DNA from: Candidatus Woesearchaeota archaeon
Lineage (GTDB): Archaea > Nanobdellota > Nanobdellia > Woesearchaeales > SM23-78
Assembly (NCBI GenBank): GCA_019322375.1
Contig: JAHWIP010000059.1
Span: 1 to 24,409, forward strand
DNA length: 24,409 bases
Direction of reading: 5' to 3'
Shown here: piece after piece, positions 1 to 8,492 of the stretch
Layout of the letters: each line of letters begins with the position of its first letter
Position numbering within the stretch: position 1 is the first letter of the stretch
Made by a program: the position numbers and the translations under genes
Notes under the pieces: model-generated
Databases searched by the model: none
The model's input: the letters and a program-made list of their open reading frames with translations, nothing else
What the model was told of the DNA's origin: nothing

Positions 1-342
1 GTCAATGTCAGAGTCTTCTTTATTTGTTCCTTTTGTATAACTACCATATAGCCCGATTCCTTTTATGAAAGAGTATTTTTTAAATAATGATGGGTTGAAG
101 GTGTTTATGTTCAATAATATTTTAATACTTTTAACAAATAAATTATCCAGAACTATGAATTTTATTTTTTGTTTTTTTAGAATTTTTTCTGATACTAATA
201 AATTGAAAAATTTTGATACAAGTCCTTTGCTTAATTTAAGTTCCTTTGCTGTTTTGTTTACAGTAATAACATTATTTGAGTAAATTATTTTCTTTAAAAT
301 CTTTATTCTCTGAGTGGTTGATAATATTTTATGAATGTTCAT
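1..342 (-). CDS. Partial winged-helix/nucleotidyltransferase protein (3' end outside window)
   Basis: An open minus-strand frame runs from an ATG at 342 to the window edge (114 codons, no stop). Residues about 10-60 look like a helix-turn-helix (TAKELKLSKGLVSKFF is a typical recognition-helix stretch). The last visible residues are the nucleotidyltransferase-fold signature: GLYGSYTKG followed by DSDID, which supplies the first two metal-binding carboxylates; the rest of the catalytic domain lies outside the window. It has the same domain order as the next gene (428-994) and is probably a distant paralogue. The start is supported by a good TATA/BRE box at 365-381, placing transcription start a few bases before the ATG, so the mRNA is likely leaderless. 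Two palindromes flank that start and suggest autoregulation. Related proteins include MNT-type antitoxin nucleotidyltransferases, but no HEPN partner is visible, so a toxin-antitoxin role is not supported. Confidence 0.8.
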   Translation of the reverse strand, partial: MNIHKILSTTQRIKILKKIIYSNNVITVNKTAKELKLSKGLVSKFFNLLVSEKILKKQKIKFIVLDNLFVKSIKILLNINTFNPSLFKKYSFIKGIGLYGSYTKGTNKEDSDID

Positions 343-364
343 AAAGGCACTATGAATTGTTCAT
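331..364. promoter_or_regulatory. Tandem palindromes, candidate operator of the first HTH gene
   Basis: ATGAATGTTCAT (331-342) and ATGAATTGTTCAT (352-364) share the same ATGAA/TTCAT arms with 2- or 3-nt spacers. Their centres lie about 21.5 bp apart, two helical turns, so dimers would sit on the same DNA face. One abuts the TATA box and the other covers the start codon, so binding would block transcription initiation. The binding protein is inferred, not shown; the HTH protein read from here is the obvious candidate. Confidence 0.5.
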
Positions 365-381
365 GATTTATAAACTTTTCG
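365..381 (-). promoter_or_regulatory. Archaeal BRE/TATA promoter for the partial HTH-nucleotidyltransferase gene
   Basis: On the minus strand the sequence reads CGAAAAGTTTATAAATC, a purine-rich BRE followed by a TATA box. It is centred about 28 bp before the ATG at 342, the spacing expected for a leaderless archaeal transcript. Confidence 0.6.
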
Positions 382-427
382 TTTTCAAATTGTGAACTAA
401 CGTGTAGTTTTGGAATGTGTTTATCAT

Positions 428-994
428 TTATATCACTTTTATGTAGCCGTGTAGGACAATTCCGTTAGCAACAGCGTTCTTGAATTCGGTTCCGCTTTTA
501 TTAAGAGAGGTTAGGGTATGGATGTTAATATTTCTTCCTAGTTTTTTTTCGTAAATATTTATGAATTCCTGTAAATCTTTTGGGTTTTCATGATTTGAAA
601 TAACAAGCAGGTCTATGTCGCTTTTTTCTATGTCTTCTCCTTTTGCGTATGAGCCGAATAATATTATTGCCTGAGGATTATTAAAAATTTTAATCAGCTT
701 ATCTATAAATACCTCTTTTTTTAGCCTGTATAGACTGAACACTATTTTGTAAAAACTATAATTTTTTGATTCAGTGTTTGCTTTTATGTTTGATGTCAGG
801 CTGGTTTTCTCTATGTTGATTAAATTATACGATTGCAGTTCATTAACAGCATCAATCACAGCTGTGGTGGAGAAACCTGTTTTTTTTTCAAGCATCCTTA
901 GATGAAATACTTTAGTGGGATTGTCAAAGATAAAATCAGCTATCTTGAAAATGGGTTTTCTAAAAAATAATAATCTGTCTTTTTTTTGTGACAT
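428..994 (-). CDS. Winged-helix/nucleotidyltransferase-fold protein
   Basis: 188 residues. Residues about 10-65 form a winged HTH. The C-terminal half is a minimal nucleotidyltransferase (MNT/Pol-beta superfamily) domain with G114-S115 in LFGSYAKGE and the D126-x-D128 pair in KSDIDLL. The end (NGIVLHGY) is typical of small archaeal and bacterial MNT proteins. The position where the third carboxylate normally sits, a few residues into the next beta strand (about 155-160), reads INIHT, so this residue may be absent and transferase activity is uncertain. The start is supported by a TATA box at 1021-1028, about 30 bp upstream (leaderless). No HEPN toxin-like gene is adjacent. A DNA-binding regulator with a nucleotide-sensing or vestigial transferase domain is the cautious reading. 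Confidence 0.82.
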   Translation of the reverse strand: MSQKKDRLLFFRKPIFKIADFIFDNPTKVFHLRMLEKKTGFSTTAVIDAVNELQSYNLINIEKTSLTSNIKANTESKNYSFYKIVFSLYRLKKEVFIDKLIKIFNNPQAIILFGSYAKGEDIEKSDIDLLVISNHENPKDLQEFINIYEKKLGRNINIHTLTSLNKSGTEFKNAVANGIVLHGYIKVI

Positions 995-1017
995 CTGTGT
1001 TATTAATAATACAACTG

Positions 1018-1032
1018 TTATATAAATATTAC
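1018..1032 (-). promoter_or_regulatory. TATA promoter of the 188-aa HTH-nucleotidyltransferase gene
   Basis: On the minus strand the TATA element TATTTATATAAC lies about 30 bp before the ATG at 994, fitting a leaderless or nearly leaderless start. Confidence 0.5.
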
Positions 1033-1053
1033 GGTTTTTATTTAGTTAAAGTT

Positions 1054-2013
1054 CTAAGGAACCTTCCTGAACCTGGTGCTTATCAAACCCCACTCAAGAA
1101 ACAACAACAATAAAGCAATCAGCATTAAAACAGGGCTCAGCTTGATATCAATAAAACCAATCTTGGCAGCCTCAGAAATATCTTTGTAAGCCTGGTCAAG
1201 CTCATCCCTGTTCATAGCCTTAAAAAAATAGCCACCAGTGGTATTGCTAGCTTCCATAAGAATGTTCTCATTATAAACAGCAGAAACATTATAGTATTCA
1301 GGCAGATAACCAATAGGGCCTGTTTCAGAACCAACACCAATGGAATGAATCATTACGTGATGCTCAACAGCATAATCAACACTGCCCTTCACACTCTCGC
1401 TAATAAAAGCACCCACAGTATTACTGCCGTCAGTGATAAGCACAATAGTCTTGCCCTTCTCAGAATTCAAGAGCAGGTTAGTGCCAGTGATAATAGCACC
1501 AGCAATATCAGTACCGCCCATCCTGGCAATCTCAACATTTTCAATAGTTTTTTTTACACTGTTCTTGTTATCAATAAGCACAGAATCAATAAAAGTAGTG
1601 CCTGAAAAACTAACAACACCAATGCTGGACTTGGTCTTCAGATTATCAACAAAATTAACAGCTGTCTCCTTAGCAGCCTCAATCCTGGTAGGCTTAACAT
1701 CCTGGGCACCCATGCTGGCGCTCACATCAATAGCAATCACAAAATCATTCTCATTAACCCTGCCTTCATACCAGAACACAGCACCACTGGCAGCAAGAAT
1801 AACACATGCCAGGATAAGAATTCTGATGATAAGAAGGAGTATGTTCTTGGTAATCAGTTTTTCACCAGTAACCCTTTTAAGAGCCTCAAAATTAGCAAAA
1901 GCCATGGCTCTGGTCTTAGCATGCCTAAAAAAATAGAAATGAGTATAAGCAAGCAAAGGAATGCTAAGCAGATACCATAAATATATGGGATTGTCAAAAG
2001 TGAAACTAACCAT
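1054..2013 (-). CDS. BatA-like membrane protein with von Willebrand factor A domain
   Basis: 319 residues. Hydrophobic segments at about 8-28 and 57-80 precede a VWA domain, and a third lies at about 290-312 near the C-terminus, as in BatA/BatB proteins. The MIDAS metal site is complete: D96, S98 and S100 in DVSASM, T168 in GGTDIAG, and D195 in LITDGSN. The VWA domain would therefore bind a divalent metal and a protein ligand outside the membrane. It is the last gene of a MoxR-DUF58-VWA operon (22 nt after the DUF58 gene). In such operons the MoxR ATPase is thought to act as a chaperone on VWA partners; the client in this organism is unknown. No batB, batC or batD homologue is directly adjacent. 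Confidence 0.88.
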   Translation of the reverse strand: MVSFTFDNPIYLWYLLSIPLLAYTHFYFFRHAKTRAMAFANFEALKRVTGEKLITKNILLLIIRILILACVILAASGAVFWYEGRVNENDFVIAIDVSASMGAQDVKPTRIEAAKETAVNFVDNLKTKSSIGVVSFSGTTFIDSVLIDNKNSVKKTIENVEIARMGGTDIAGAIITGTNLLLNSEKGKTIVLITDGSNTVGAFISESVKGSVDYAVEHHVMIHSIGVGSETGPIGYLPEYYNVSAVYNENILMEASNTTGGYFFKAMNRDELDQAYKDISEAAKIGFIDIKLSPVLMLIALLLLFLEWGLISTRFRKVP

Positions 2014-2035
2014 TCTTTATATACCTCAAACACCC

Positions 2036-2932
2036 TTACTTTATAAGGGTTAATCTTTTTCTGAAATAATGCATAATAGGCTCCTGGAAATCCTCGTCAG
2101 TCCTAAGGCTTACAAAACCAAGCTTAGCCTTTTCAAAACTCCTCCTAATGAATTCCTCCTCTTTCCTAGCTTCAAAAGCATAAATCTTTTTGTACTGGTG
2201 AGAATCAATATAAAGCTTTTCAGCAGAATAAGGGTCCCTGACCAAGTACTGCCCAGCGCTCCTAGGCATTTCAATATCCCTTGGGTCGCGAACCATAATC
2301 CCAATAATATCATATCTGCCTGAAAGAATATTAAGATAACGATGCCACCCCTCTTTCAAGCCAATAAAATCAGATATAATAATAATAACACTTCTCTCGC
2401 TCAAGAAAGAACTGACATACTTCAGCACCTTTGTGAAATCAAAATTACCACCATAGTTCTTGGGATTACTAAGCGCTCTCATAATCTGGTAGTAAACCCC
2501 TTTGCCAAGGCTTGGAGGAATCTTAGCAACCAGCTTATCAGTGAACAAGGCAAGCCCAACAGCATCACCAGTCTGCATAATAGCATTGCAAAGACTAAAA
2601 GCCATCTCAGCAGCATACTCAGCCTTTAGTTTGCCAGTGGAAGAGAACAACATGCTGTTACTAACATCAACAAGAAAGAAAACATTAAAGCTATGATACT
2701 CCTCAAGCTCTCTCACAAGAATCTCATGAGCCCTGAGGCTGGCGCCCCAGTCAATCTTGCTGGCATCATCACCATAATTATAAGAACGGAAGCCAGCAAA
2801 CTCCAAGCCCTGCCCCTTAAAAACAGTGCTCCAATTACCTTCAAGAGCCTTGTTAAGAATATCCCTTCTGGCCTTTAACTTAACCTTTTTTATATGAGGG
2901 GCTAAGTCCAGTTTGAGTTCTTTGATGGGCAT
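2036..2932 (-). CDS. DUF58 family protein (VWA-like)
   Basis: 298 residues. The DUF58 signature is clear: GQGLEFAGFRSYNYGDD at about 40-56, then KIDWGASLRAHEILVRELE at 59-77. After it comes a VWA-like fold with DVSNSM at 89-94 and a later hydrophobic strand ending in ISDF. No membrane segment is evident, so it is probably cytosolic. It starts 32 nt after the MoxR stop codon and ends 22 nt before the VWA gene, all on one strand, so co-transcription is very likely. DUF58 proteins are constant neighbours of MoxR ATPases in bacteria and archaea, but their biochemical role is not firmly known. Confidence 0.88.
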   Translation of the reverse strand: MPIKELKLDLAPHIKKVKLKARRDILNKALEGNWSTVFKGQGLEFAGFRSYNYGDDASKIDWGASLRAHEILVRELEEYHSFNVFFLVDVSNSMLFSSTGKLKAEYAAEMAFSLCNAIMQTGDAVGLALFTDKLVAKIPPSLGKGVYYQIMRALSNPKNYGGNFDFTKVLKYVSSFLSERSVIIIISDFIGLKEGWHRYLNILSGRYDIIGIMVRDPRDIEMPRSAGQYLVRDPYSAEKLYIDSHQYKKIYAFEARKEEEFIRRSFEKAKLGFVSLRTDEDFQEPIMHYFRKRLTLIK

Positions 2933-2964
2933 TTTAATTCTCCGGAAGCTATAAAAATTATAAC

Positions 2965-3975
2965 TTAAATTATAGGAACCTTTGCCAATATCTCCTTTAT
3001 AATGTTCTCTGTTTTTATACCTTCTGCTTCTCCTTCAAAGTTAAGTAGAATTCTGTGTCTAAGACAATTATAAGCAACTTCTTTCACATCATGAGCCACA
3101 ACATGGTCTCTTCCATTAAGCAGGGCATGAGCTTTTGCAGCAATGTAAAGAGCAATACTGCTCCTGGGGCTGCCGCCAAAATCAGCATACTTGCCCATCT
3201 TGATATCATACTTTGCAGGTTTTCTGGTGGCTTCAACAATGTTGATAATATAATTCTCAATCTTTTTATCAAGATAAATCTTTTTAACAAATTCCTGGAC
3301 ACGAATAATATCATCAGGTGTGAGCACTCTTCTTAAATCAAAATCCTCAAAGTCGTGCAGAGTGATATTAGTGTTCAATATTTTTATCTCATCCTCTGGC
3401 TCAGGGTACATCATGGTGAGTTTATACAGGAACCTGTCAATCTGTGCTTCTGGCAGTTTATAAGTTCCTAGCTGCTCAATAGGGTTCTGGGTTGCCATTA
3501 CAAAGAAAGGAGCAGGAAGCTTAAAAGTCTCCTTGCCAATAGTAGCCTGTTTCTCCTGCATGCTTTCAAGCAGAGCAGACTGCACCTTTGGAGGGCTCCT
3601 GTTAATCTCGTCTGCAAGCACAAAATTAGCAAACACAGGGCCTTTCACAGTGAAAAAACCTTTGCCTTCCTCATAAGTTGTTATCCCAATAATATCTGTT
3701 GGTAACAAATCAGGGGTGAACTGAATCCTGCTAAAAGCACACCCAGTAATCCTTGCAAGAGTCTTAACCAGAAGAGTCTTGCCAATACCAGGCACTCCTT
3801 CTACAAGGGCGTGTCCATTAGAGATAAGAGCTTCTATCAAGCCATTAATAACTTCGTGCTGTCCAATAACAACCTTAGCAATTTCATTTCTTATCTCTTT
3901 GAGCTTAACCTGATAGAACTTAATTTGCTCCTCAAACTCAGGGTCCCTCACCTCTTTATGCATAGCAATAGTCAT
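2965..3975 (-). CDS. MoxR family AAA+ ATPase
   Basis: 336 residues. Walker A GVPGIGKT at 60-67; Walker B VLADE at 119-123, followed by INRSPPKVQSALLESMQE, highly characteristic of MoxR; sensor 1 in ATQNP at 161-165; probable arginine finger R181 in EAQIDRF. The C-terminal lid contains GGSPRSS, the MoxR sensor-2 region. It heads a three-gene operon with DUF58 and VWA proteins and would use ATP hydrolysis to remodel or activate a VWA-linked complex. Start: ATG 3975 lies about 30 bp after a TATA box at 4001-4011 and gives a near-leaderless mRNA; the in-frame ATG at 3963 (residue 5) cannot be excluded. Confidence 0.93.
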   Translation of the reverse strand: MTIAMHKEVRDPEFEEQIKFYQVKLKEIRNEIAKVVIGQHEVINGLIEALISNGHALVEGVPGIGKTLLVKTLARITGCAFSRIQFTPDLLPTDIIGITTYEEGKGFFTVKGPVFANFVLADEINRSPPKVQSALLESMQEKQATIGKETFKLPAPFFVMATQNPIEQLGTYKLPEAQIDRFLYKLTMMYPEPEDEIKILNTNITLHDFEDFDLRRVLTPDDIIRVQEFVKKIYLDKKIENYIINIVEATRKPAKYDIKMGKYADFGGSPRSSIALYIAAKAHALLNGRDHVVAHDVKEVAYNCLRHRILLNFEGEAEGIKTENIIKEILAKVPII

Positions 3976-4000
3976 GCTTAAAACTAGCTTTGGAGATACT

Positions 4001-4011
4001 CATATAAAAAC
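4001..4011 (-). promoter_or_regulatory. TATA promoter of the MoxR-DUF58-VWA operon
   Basis: On the minus strand the box reads GTTTTTATATG, about 30 bp before the ATG at 3975. Just upstream at 4015-4030 is the inverted repeat TCTTAT-aaca-ATAAGA, a weak candidate factor site. Confidence 0.45.
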
Positions 4012-4061
4012 TTTTCTTATAACAATAAGATTTGAAACGCATTTCTGAATTTTTTACATAA

Positions 4062-4072
4062 ACTTTATATAC
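4062..4072 (+). promoter_or_regulatory. TATA promoter of the 221-aa helical protein gene
   Basis: ACTTTATATAC lies about 30 bp before the ATG at 4098. With the minus-strand box at 4001-4011 it makes a compact divergent promoter region. Confidence 0.5.
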
Positions 4073-4097
4073 TTCTCTTCACAAGAATTTTTTTATA

Positions 4098-4763
4098 ATG
4101 GCAGAGAAAAGAGGTGATGATGCTGGTTCTAGTACTTCTAATAAGCTTATCTTAAAAAAAGCAGTGCATAAAAGGATAAAACAGATAGAGTCCAAGGCTT
4201 TTGTCTCAGAACGGGAAATATATGACCTTATCCGGGGTTTTTTTAAGAAGTACCTGGGAGTTGATTACGAGTTCACACATGAGGAGCTTATAAAAGAATT
4301 AAGAAAAGTCTACCTGTCACGTGAAGTGCAGGAAAAGGTGAATGACCTTTTTCATAAAATCTCAGAAATAGAGCATACCAGCAAAGCCTTTCCCAGGGAG
4401 CACCTGGAGCAAATCCTTGCTGAGTTCAAAGTACTGGTGGATGAGTTAATAGTATCCCATTATGAGAAGGAGAAAGCTTTTTTTAGAAAAATAAGAGATT
4501 CTCTTCATAAACTATTCTCACGCAAGCACCACAAAATGCTGGAGGTTGATGAGAGTATATTATCAGAGCATGAGAGAATCATTGTTAAGATGAACATGCT
4601 CCTTGATAATTCCAAGCGCTTAATAGACAGGAATCTTGAGGAATCCAAGAAAATCTACCAAGAGCTCACTGATTTATACAACTCTCTTGATGAGAGCAGA
4701 AAACAAGCCTATTTTAAGCCTGTGCAGGAGCTTTACAACATGATTAGGAGCAAAGGAGGATAA
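4098..4763 (+). CDS. Soluble all-helical protein related to the cytosolic part of the 663-aa surface protein
   Basis: 221 residues, charged, with no signal peptide or membrane segment; not recognised as a named family. Residues about 36-120 form a helical domain containing YEFTHEELIKEL (57-68). Residues about 168-217 form a helical hairpin with the periodic pattern KIYQELTDLYNSL then PVQELYNMI. Both elements recur in the same order in the cytosolic tail of the membrane protein at 9050-11041 (SPEFDLEELKKVL, then KKYLQILEEYEKL and LARLYNNI), so this looks like a free-standing version of that tail. It is divergent from the MoxR operon across a ~120-bp shared promoter region and convergent with the giant surface gene (6-nt gap). 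A distant link to the helical cytosolic domains of BatD/DUF4129-type proteins is possible but not demonstrated. Confidence 0.75.
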   Translation: MAEKRGDDAGSSTSNKLILKKAVHKRIKQIESKAFVSEREIYDLIRGFFKKYLGVDYEFTHEELIKELRKVYLSREVQEKVNDLFHKISEIEHTSKAFPREHLEQILAEFKVLVDELIVSHYEKEKAFFRKIRDSLHKLFSRKHHKMLEVDESILSEHERIIVKMNMLLDNSKRLIDRNLEESKKIYQELTDLYNSLDESRKQAYFKPVQELYNMIRSKGG

Positions 4764-4769
4764 GCTTTC

Positions 4770-7700
4770 TCAGGGTCGGAGCCAGTAAGGTTTTATTTCT
4801 TCTTGCTTGGTTTCTTTTCCTTGCTTTGGTTCTGCCTTGCCTTTTGCTGTTTTTCTTTTTTTTACCAGCAGAACTGATAGAAGTATTAATCCTACTAATC
4901 CTATGAATGTTAATAAGTATTTTAGGTTCTCTTTTTTTATAAACCTGGTGAGAATACTCTTGGGTTTTTGCTCTTCCTTTTTTGAGATGCTCACAAGATA
5001 CTTGCAGCCCTCAATAACCCCGCTCACCATTTTTGAAGCTTCTTGCCGCGAACCTTTATCTAATTCATCAACAGCTTTAAGCAGGAGTTCGTTTAACTCC
5101 ATACACTCAGGATTCTCATTAAGCAAGTCCTGGGCAAAGGTCACCTTGGTCTCAACATCCTCCCCTTCCTCTGCCTGCTCTATGGTGTTAAGCATTACAA
5201 GAGCAGAGTCTGAAGCATCAGGGGTGGTGACATTAGCAGTTATCTTAACTTCATAGTCCTCTCCAAGGCGGTAATTACTCACCATCAAGGTTATGTTTCT
5301 GTTCTCTCCCACACTTAGTTCTTCAAAATAGTCTTCTGTGAATTCAAGCTCAACATAAGAAGCATTTGTACTTGCATTTATAACAACTTCAAAAAGCGAA
5401 CTGTTCCAAGTGTTTTTTATGGTTACTGGTATGATCACTGTTCTGTTTTCATAAATTGTGACTAGTTCAGGAACAACTATTTCTATTGCCTGAGGTTTTT
5501 CCTCTTCCTTTCTCATTGGAACCACAATAGATCTGGTTCTTCCGCCACCCCCTCCTGTGCTGGGCTCAGGATCCTGCACATCTCCTTCAGGCACATCAGT
5601 GACATTAATGAACACAGTATTGCTGGTGTTGCTTAAGCCTCCTGAATCTGTTGCTGTGAAGTTCACAGTACAGTTGCCTACCTCTTCAGGAACCACGCGG
5701 ACTGAATGCCCGGTAATGGTTATTGTGGCAACATCGCAGTCAGTAATAGCATAGGTGAGGAGCGAGGTTTCACTTCCGTCAATATCATTATTATTGTTAA
5801 GGTCATCGTCCGGGTCTATGAAATGAGTAACACTGCTTTCTTTTAAATAATCAGTGTATACTGTTGTTGTGTTCACACTTATGTTATCCACTGGGTTAAG
5901 AAAAAGAGGTCGCCTGTTAATATTATCAACAGTAACATTCCAAGTCCAGGAAGCATTTTCAAGGGTATCGTCACTAACAACCACAGTCACATTGTAGCTG
6001 CTAGAAGAATGAAAATCATAGCTGATGTTAAGGCTACTATTAGTGCTGTTCAGGCTTGCATCTATATACCAGGCATAGCTGAGATTTTCCTGTGCTGTTT
6101 GATCATCAGTTACTGTAATATTATAAAACACGCTTCTGTTCTCAGAGAAATTAATAGATGTTAAACTGGAATTATAGTTGCTGGTACTGGTAGAACTGAA
6201 AACAGTCTGTGCACTATAAGGCCTTCCATAAGGTCTTATCTGGGTTATGTTAGGAGGATTTGTCCTGTTAAGCACAGTGTAGTTTTTTATCACAGAATCT
6301 GTTGCATTGTAGTAATCCCTTACACTGATATTCACAGAGTAGTCGCCTGCATCACCCAGTTGCGGTGTGAATAGAATTCTTCCGCAGGTCTGATTATAAG
6401 TGCTTATGTTGAACAAGTCTTTTCCAGTGAGATTTGTATCAGAAAAGGTCAGGTTTTCATAACTATTATTCAAATCATAGTCCTCATCATTAGCACACGC
6501 ATAAAAGCTTACTGTATGAGTCTCAACAATTGTTGGAAAACTAAAAACCTGAAACACAGGAGCATCATTAGTATTGTTAATGGTGAATATTATTGTTTCA
6601 GTGTCAGAGGCGCTCTTGGGGTCAGCCACAGTAATAACTATGCTGTAATTCCCTACCTGGCTTTGAAGAGGGGTGTAATTGATGTAAGCGCTCATCACAG
6701 GGTTTTGTGATAAATTATCTGTAAGATTAAACACTGCTGTGTTGTTGCTTGTAAATGTGAGGTTGTCATTATCAGCATCACTTGCATTGATAATTATAAA
6801 GCACAGATTGTCTTCTGAACATGACAGGTTGCCTATGCTCATAAGAACAGGAGCAGTGTTGTTCTGAACCTCCAGGTTCATCACCTGGGTGTCAATAAGC
6901 CCTCCATCATCACTAACATTTATGAGTATTGTGTGGTTTCCAACTTGGCTTTGGTTGGGTGTGAAACTTATTAATCCAGTACTGCTGTTAATCTCAAACA
7001 AGCTGGTATTATCAGCATAGGCAAGAACTTCTCCTTCATATGTGTCCTCGTCAGGGTCAGTGGCATTAACCATGTAGATAAAGAGCGAGTCTCCATAACC
7101 TGTTAGATTTGTGATATTATTTCCGCCTGTATTATTAGAGTAGGAGCTAAGGACCCCAATGTTTGGGGGATCGTTCGTGTTAGAAATGTTCAAGAACACG
7201 TCTTGGGAATCCTCAGCTCCTGTGTCATCGATGACCGTGATGTTTACATTCCGACAAATAACATGATTATTAGTTAGGTTACTTATATTCACCAAGCCTG
7301 TTGCATTATTGCTTCCATTAACAGTGGTTATACTCCAAGGATTGCTAATAGAGCAGACTGTTGGCACAATAGTAAAGTTCAAGGTATCATTAACATCCTC
7401 ATCGTCTGCATACACATAGAATGAAAAATTCTGTCCTTGTGTGCCGTTCTGAATAGTTATGTTTTCAAGAACAGGAATCTGGTTAACTTGTCTTATCTCA
7501 AGATTAAAACTGCTTGTGTTGCTGGCGCTCAGGTTGTCATAAACAGTGACATTAATAGTGTAGTTGCCTGCTTCATCATACTGCGCAGTCCTGTTATTTT
7601 CAAACGTTATGATGGCTGTGGTGTTGCTTGTAATGTTTATTATCAGGGCAAGGCTTGGAGTTACATTAATAGTAAAGTTAAGTGGAGTGTTATTCTCCTC

Positions 7701-8492
7701 GTCTGAGCCGTATATATAGTAATTAAGCACCTGGCTTTCATTAATAACCTGGTCTGTGAGTGCAGGGTCAAATTCAGGATTATCATTAACAGGTGTGACA
7801 TTAAACAACACAGTGTGTCCTTTTGAGGTTGGAAAGAAAGGGTCTGTATCATCAGCCCAGAAGGTTATGTTTATCTGTCCTATTGTGTTGTTAGATCCAA
7901 GGTCTGATGCTGTTGGTGAACAAGTCACTGCTCCTGTGTTCTCATCAGTTACTGTGCAGAAAGATGCTGCTGGTGAGCGCCTGTATGTTAATGTGTCTCC
8001 GTCAGGGTCAGTAGAATTGATATCATACGTATATGCCTGGTCTTCATTGACTGTTTCAGAAGAGCCAACATCCTGGCCAGAGGTGTTATATACATATGGT
8101 TCTTGTGGAGGGCTGTTAGTAATGATTATTGAAGTTATTGCCCAAGTTGTGTTAGTGCCATTGGTTATGGTTACATTACACGTCCAGTTCTGGTTCTTAC
8201 TGGTGTTCTGGTAAGGCAGTATTGACTCATTCTGGCTGGTTGATGCATTGCTGAATAATGCTCCGTCCTGATACCAGCTTACATTGGTTTGGGTTGTGTC
8301 TGCAGACGGTATCCAGCTGCAGTTAAGGTTGTCCTCTGTATAGGAAGGGCTGGGATTTATGCTTGGACTGCTTATGAAGGATAAAGAACCTATGGATATG
8401 CTGATTAATATTATTATACCTAAATAGATTAAGCATAGTGCTAATTTATTTTTTCTTACTTCTGTTCTTACATCTGACTTATCTTTTCCCAT
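4770..8492 (-). CDS. Giant cadherin-like/Ig-like repeat surface protein, C-terminally anchored
   Basis: 1240 residues. A basic N-terminus is followed by a hydrophobic segment at about 17-40 (signal or anchor). From about 125 to 965 there are tandem beta-sandwich repeats of roughly 95-110 residues with cadherin-like landmarks: NDNPEFDP, YADDEDVNDTLNF, NATDPDEDTYEG, NASDADNDNLTF, FTPNQSQVGNHTI. After this come a Gly-rich hinge (GGGGG near 980-984), a CARDB-like beta domain (about 1005-1100), a short helical Cys-containing segment, a membrane helix (1191-1211) and a basic cytosolic tail. Dozens of N-x-S/T sequons suggest heavy N-glycosylation. The likely role is surface adhesion or cell-cell contact; the DxD-type motifs suggest calcium binding. 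The gene begins 14 nt inside the second RHH gene, so it is probably translated from the RHH mRNA. Confidence 0.88.
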   Translation of the reverse strand: MGKDKSDVRTEVRKNKLALCLIYLGIIILISISIGSLSFISSPSINPSPSYTEDNLNCSWIPSADTTQTNVSWYQDGALFSNASTSQNESILPYQNTSKNQNWTCNVTITNGTNTTWAITSIIITNSPPQEPYVYNTSGQDVGSSETVNEDQAYTYDINSTDPDGDTLTYRRSPAASFCTVTDENTGAVTCSPTASDLGSNNTIGQINITFWADDTDPFFPTSKGHTVLFNVTPVNDNPEFDPALTDQVINESQVLNYYIYGSDEENNTPLNFTINVTPSLALIINITSNTTAIITFENNRTAQYDEAGNYTINVTVYDNLSASNTSSFNLEIRQVNQIPVLENITIQNGTQGQNFSFYVYADDEDVNDTLNFTIVPTVCSISNPWSITTVNGSNNATGLVNISNLTNNHVICRNVNITVIDDTGAEDSQDVFLNISNTNDPPNIGVLSSYSNNTGGNNITNLTGYGDSLFIYMVNATDPDEDTYEGEVLAYADNTSLFEINSSTGLISFTPNQSQVGNHTILINVSDDGGLIDTQVMNLEVQNNTAPVLMSIGNLSCSEDNLCFIIINASDADNDNLTFTSNNTAVFNLTDNLSQNPVMSAYINYTPLQSQVGNYSIVITVADPKSASDTETIIFTINNTNDAPVFQVFSFPTIVETHTVSFYACANDEDYDLNNSYENLTFSDTNLTGKDLFNISTYNQTCGRILFTPQLGDAGDYSVNISVRDYYNATDSVIKNYTVLNRTNPPNITQIRPYGRPYSAQTVFSSTSTSNYNSSLTSINFSENRSVFYNITVTDDQTAQENLSYAWYIDASLNSTNSSLNISYDFHSSSSYNVTVVVSDDTLENASWTWNVTVDNINRRPLFLNPVDNISVNTTTVYTDYLKESSVTHFIDPDDDLNNNNDIDGSETSLLTYAITDCDVATITITGHSVRVVPEEVGNCTVNFTATDSGGLSNTSNTVFINVTDVPEGDVQDPEPSTGGGGGRTRSIVVPMRKEEEKPQAIEIVVPELVTIYENRTVIIPVTIKNTWNSSLFEVVINASTNASYVELEFTEDYFEELSVGENRNITLMVSNYRLGEDYEVKITANVTTPDASDSALVMLNTIEQAEEGEDVETKVTFAQDLLNENPECMELNELLLKAVDELDKGSRQEASKMVSGVIEGCKYLVSISKKEEQKPKSILTRFIKKENLKYLLTFIGLVGLILLSVLLVKKRKTAKGKAEPKQGKETKQEEIKPYWLRP

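Noticed and set aside
65..283. 72-aa plus-strand frame at the left edge
   Set aside because: It lies antisense to the open HTH-nucleotidyltransferase frame, which has a recognisable GS...DxD motif and a promoter; the plus frame has no homology-like features.
428..994. MNT-HEPN toxin-antitoxin module
   Set aside because: An MNT-like domain is present but neither neighbour encodes a HEPN domain (no Rx4-6H motif protein nearby).
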